From Botryococcus braunii (Eukaryota > Chlorophyta > Trebouxiophyceae), in NCBI GenBank assembly GCA_002005505.1, contig MVGU01001865.1:10001-27644 (forward strand): a stretch of DNA of 17,644 nucleotides, written 5' to 3'. Shown here piece by piece: positions 14,775 to 17,644 of the stretch. Positions within the stretch are counted from its first letter, which is position 1. Each line of letters starts with the position of its first letter. The translations under genes and the position numbers were made by a program. The notes beneath the pieces are model-generated. The model saw only the letters and a program-made list of their open reading frames with translations. It ran no database searches and had not been told where the DNA came from.

Positions 14775-16078
14775 GCGTGAATGGCATCATCATTATATAC
14801 TATTCAGATTTGTATTGTTCTCCTGTACAACACACTCTCCCAGTCTTGTTTGATAAGCTGTGCTCTCAAAAAAGCTTCAGACGTGAACTCGGCACGACAA
14901 AGCAAATGACACAGGAGTCTGATGGAGCATTCATAGCTATCTGCATCACTAGAGCACAGCCCTATATATACCGGTACTAGTAATGGAGACTATTTATTAA
15001 TTAGCCTCTTAACAGGTTTGCAACTCCAGACCTTGACGCCGTACGGGCACGACCAAGTTTGCTTCCCATCAGTGCTGTGCACTGGATTTCAATGTAACTT
15101 ATGATTCGACCTAGTCGTCGATGAATAGTACTATTCACCCGTATCAGTACTGTTCTAAGCCGATGATTGTCTCGAATTTAAGTGACTCGAAACTGTAACT
15201 CACGACCGATACGAATAACAGATCAAACATCTAGAACTGTCGGACTAGTCCCACGTTCGATGAGACCTATACTTAGTATACCCTATTAGAAAACAGGCAT
15301 AAAACAGGCCGATTTTGGACCATGGCCCTACAACCAGCTATAAGTATCCTTAAGTTTTCAAGTACCATACAGTACAAGTACACCCTAGTGCAGTACAACT
15401 GTTCCTTATTGTTTATAGGCATTATAACTCTTATACAGCCCTCTATTGCTAAGATGTGGCTCACAAAGATGATATTATGAAATGACCCAACATGTCTCTC
15501 AAATACCTAAGGTATACATGTTAGTGTTCCATTTTCTAACATTAATGTGGTTATTCTGTGGTAGTTGGATGCGATGTGTTTGATGTTGGCCTAAATGTGT
15601 CGATGTGCAGGTTGTGGTAGTTCGAGTGTAGTGGCACAGGGTCAACGCATAGCTTGTGATATTCAAGGCAGAGTTCTGGCTCCCCCTGCTGGCAGTTGGA
15701 CGCCCGCCATGCTGGTGGGTTGTGGCTCTTTGTTGTTCTGAAGGCTGTCTGCATGCTGGGGGGAGTCTTGGGCAATGGAATGGCATTGTGACGGAACGGT
15801 TGGGCATTGCGCGGGTTGCGCAACCTGCAAGTGCAACATGCGTCCCCAACCATGCGACTCGCGTGTTGATATATCTATATATCCTATATAGGTGGGTGTT
15901 GACTTGTAGCTTGAAGCATTTGGGTTTGGGTCCTTGAACATTGGGCTGGTCTTTTTTACCCCACTTCTGTAAAAGAAAGAATGATTACATCAGTCCAGCC
16001 CAGAGGGCATGATGAGATGCACACGGACAACCCCACGATGTTTGAGAACCAAAGAAGAAAGAATGCCTCTCGGGCATC
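14775..16078. other. Right flank, no gene identified
   Basis: About 1.3 kb between the outer element and the tRNA. All long frames are poor in composition and none resembles a known protein. Minor items: a 16-bp palindrome at 15122-15137 (TGAATAGTACTATTCA), a 12-bp palindrome at 15814-15825, and a 16-bp sequence at 15555-15570 also found at 302-317. Bases 15540-15880 are more GC-rich than 15000-15500, but no exon can be supported. Confidence 0.5.
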
Positions 16079-16151
16079 GCTTCTATAGCACAGTTGGTAG
16101 AGCGTGACTTTAGTAAGGTCAAGGTCCAGAGTTCGACTCTCTGTGGAAGCA
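16079..16151 (+). tRNA. tRNA-Thr (anticodon AGT)
   Basis: Full 73-nt cloverleaf: acceptor GCTTCTA pairs with TGGAAGC (one G-T wobble), D arm GCAC/GAGC around an AGTTGGTA loop, anticodon stem TGACT/GGTCA with loop TTAGTAA (AGT at positions 34-36), five-base variable loop, and T arm CAGAG/CTCTG with loop TTCGACT. Discriminator base is A and no CCA is encoded. The internal A box (TAGCACAGTTGG) fits consensus and the B box (AGTTCGACTCT) fits with small deviations. One D-stem pair is an A-A mismatch. The nearest TTTT terminator is 32 nt downstream. It could be a working gene, a lightly decayed copy, or the head of a tRNA-derived SINE. The acceptor type resembles plant and yeast tRNA-Thr rather than animal. 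Confidence 0.82.
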
Positions 16152-16251
16152 ATCGCTTCCTGGTTCGGCCTCACCGCTTCTATTTTGAGATCCAAAGTTG
16201 TTATAATACTGACCAAAAACCCGCGGCGGGGGGCCGTGGCGGAAAGGGGAG

Positions 16252-16878
16252 TGACGCGGACAGTCGCGAGCAAAATCCCACTGGGACAGAACTGTTCAAC
16301 GAACACGGAATACGTCGATCGAGGTGATGCAGTTGACGCTCAAAATCGACAGCTTCGACGACTACCATTGCAAAAGGGAGTTCCTTAAACAATCTAAAAT
16401 ACCAACTGCTTTTGGTGGAGCGGCAACGACAAGGCAACAGGGGATCCGGTTCCGCCAGGTCTGTTTTCCGACTGTTCGAAACTGCTTTCCCGAAAGGTGA
16501 GGTGACTGCTTGGACTCAAAACAAATAGGAGAATTTGTCCAGGAGTCCTTGAAGGACGCCATGTACTCAAAGCACTATTGTTTGAGGTCAAGTGGACTGT
16601 TCCAGGAAAGGCTACGACGCAGCTGCGCGGCTGCTCGAAAGAAGAGAGCAATATGCTTGAGACTGCCCTGAATTAATAAAAACGTACTTCCGCGATTCTC
16701 AAGTAAGACAGCGTCACAGGATCTGAACAGAGCCATATTGGAACGTTGGAGGGTTGCTGATGGACAATTTCATATTGACATTTTACAAGGTGAGGTTAAC
16801 ATTTACACGTGTGCTTTCTCGTCTGGCGAAGGTCATTTGTGCAGGTGTGGCTCCGTGGTGGACCACGAGCGCGAGTCC
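16252..16878 (+). other. Possible decayed exon or element fragment, one frame nearly free of stops
   Basis: The frame starting at 16252 is open to TAA 16879-16881 except for two TGA codons at 16498 and 16669, over 209 codons; about ten stops would be expected by chance. The translation is mixed and protein-like (for example KIDSFDDYHCKREFLKQSK, and ILERWRVADGQFHIDILQGE near the end), with several Cys in the last part. AAAG followed by GTGAGG at 16493-16502 and ACAAG followed by GTGAGG at 16785-16795 look like splice donors, the first at a stop codon. No family recognised. It is either a pseudogene, exons with short introns, or chance. Confidence 0.3.
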
Positions 16879-16881
16879 TAA

Positions 16882-17197
16882 ACTTTATCAGGGCAGCTTT
16901 CGTCATGCTACCCGTGAACTTTGCGTAAAGAAGTCAAATATCACTTCAGCTTTCTTCAAACTTAAGACCTAGCCATGCACTTCATTTGATCACAGAATTC
17001 TTCGAAGTTATCTTGGTGCTTGCCCTACTTGAACTCCTGCACATGAATGAGATAGGGCCTATAGGAGCTCCTATATAGGTCCTATATAGCATTCTTATAT
17101 ATAAGAATGCTAGACCTCCAATCGAAATGGAATCCTATTGATTTCGTCCACGTAGATGCTGTAGGCTGAGCTCGTTTTGAGCACATATGGTACCTGA
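16882..17197. other. Flank with clustered palindromes, no gene identified
   Basis: No convincing coding signal in this stretch on the plus strand. It contains the palindrome cluster at 17053-17112. The end of a minus-strand open frame (TAG at 17110-17112) falls at the edge of the last palindrome. Confidence 0.45.
17053..17112. repeat. Cluster of three AT-rich palindromes
   Basis: Three inverted repeats lie within 60 bp: a 16-bp perfect palindrome (TATAGGAGCTCCTATA), then two 9-bp arms CTATATAGG and CCTATATAG around one T, then a 26-bp perfect palindrome at 17087-17112 with arms of 13 bp (TAGCATTCTTATA and its complement). Neighbouring palindromes share bases. Function unknown. Confidence 0.85.
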
Positions 17198-17644
17198 ACG
17201 AAGGGCCAGAACCTGACTGTCCTTTCACGATCAGGGGCAATGGAGACTTCGAGGTTCTTGGGCACGCACAAGGAGAACATGGTGCTGCATTTTAACACTT
17301 TCCAGACGAGGGCGGCTGAAAATGTCGTCGAAAACAGTACAGAGAGGCCCTGGAAGACCTGATATGGCAAACATCCTAAACTCTGTGATGCTCGCCTCTC
17401 CGTTTGCGGGGGAGACAAGAGACTCTTGCGCATGTACCAGAGGCTGCTAACTGAATCTGGCGATGTCTCGAGGATAACTGCTTTACTCGTGGTCGCGGGA
17501 GACCAGCTTGGTGGAAGACATGACCTGGTGCTGCGGGAGTCACTGGACCTCATGCGTCATGCGCTGGTGGGGGGAGACAAAGAGAGGGCGGCAGAGGGGT
17601 GGGCCTGGAGGAGAGCTAAGCATAGGCATCTGTCGCAACCAGTA
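17198..17644 (+). other. Possible exon running off the right edge (plus strand)
   Basis: One plus-strand frame is open from 17198 to the window end with a single TGA at 17360-17362. The part from 17363 (94 codons; internal ATG at 17432) has a balanced, charged translation including RMYQRLLTESGDVSRITALL and ERAAEGWAWRRAKHRHLSQ, unlike the low-quality frames elsewhere in the flank. A minus-strand frame of 147 codons (17553 to 17110) covers the same DNA and has a plausible second half (VRFWPFVQVPYVLKTSSAY). The two cannot be told apart from sequence alone, and no family is recognised for either. Confidence 0.3.

Noticed and set aside
15122..15137. 16-bp palindrome in the right flank
   Set aside because: Short AT-rich palindromes are frequent, and it has no partner or context.
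15499..15941. Overlapping frames of 90-116 codons on both strands in the right flank
   Set aside because: Several frames are open at once because of local composition; none looks like a protein or has a domain.
15956..16306. 116-codon minus-strand frame across the tRNA
   Set aside because: It contains the antisense translation of the tRNA-Thr, a common artefact; no other support.
1..17644. CRISPR arrays, bacterial defence genes or prophage
   Set aside because: No regularly spaced short repeats and no prokaryotic gene organisation; the window is eukaryotic transposon sequence.

Overview
The window is eukaryotic. It has no bacterial-style operons; its dominant content is a pair of nested Ty1/copia-type LTR retrotransposons (order Gag-PR-IN-RT-RNaseH), both on the minus strand, plus a eukaryotic-type tRNA-Thr(AGT) further right. 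The host cannot be named. Both primer binding sites copy the anticodon arm of initiator tRNA-Met, and the outer one matches, over 17 nt, the green-plant form of that tRNA as I remember it. The tRNA-Thr has a GCTTC-type acceptor as in plants and yeast. I lean towards a green-lineage genome (alga or early plant), with low confidence.

Layout. 1-334: left flank, with a 48-nt near-perfect hairpin and otherwise nothing secure. 335-14769: outer element, bounded by 692-bp LTRs (335-1026 and 14078-14769) and a perfect 5-bp target duplication CTTCT (330-334, 14770-14774). 3536-10547: inner element, inserted into the outer polyprotein gene, with 694-bp LTRs (3536-4229 and 9854-10547) and target duplication GCCCC (3531-3535, 10548-10552). 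14775-17644: right flank with the tRNA-Thr at 16079-16151, a plus-strand stretch at 16252-16878 unusually free of stops, a cluster of AT-rich palindromes near 17053-17112, and a possible exon running off the right edge.

The inner element looks complete: identical LTRs, primer site, polypurine tract and one 1,737-residue open polyprotein with every catalytic motif in place. The outer element is nearly as young (one LTR difference in 692 bp). It is dead as a unit because the inner element splits its polyprotein between IN and RT and because of a TAG at gag codon 75. The two halves are otherwise in the same frame across the target duplication.

Points that go beyond an ordinary copia annotation: (1) in both elements the last bases of U5 are an exact inverted copy of the adjacent primer site, so the RNA can fold a 10-bp hairpin over it; (2) both LTR families carry an internal direct duplication of about 140 bp at nearly the same offsets although the repeat sequences differ; (3) the outer element has an unrecognised accessory reading frame (about 160 codons in two overlapping frames) in its leader before gag, and the inner leader may keep a decayed relative; (4) the linker between IN and RT holds a duplicated four-cysteine module in the outer element and a 32-residue tandem repeat in the inner one.
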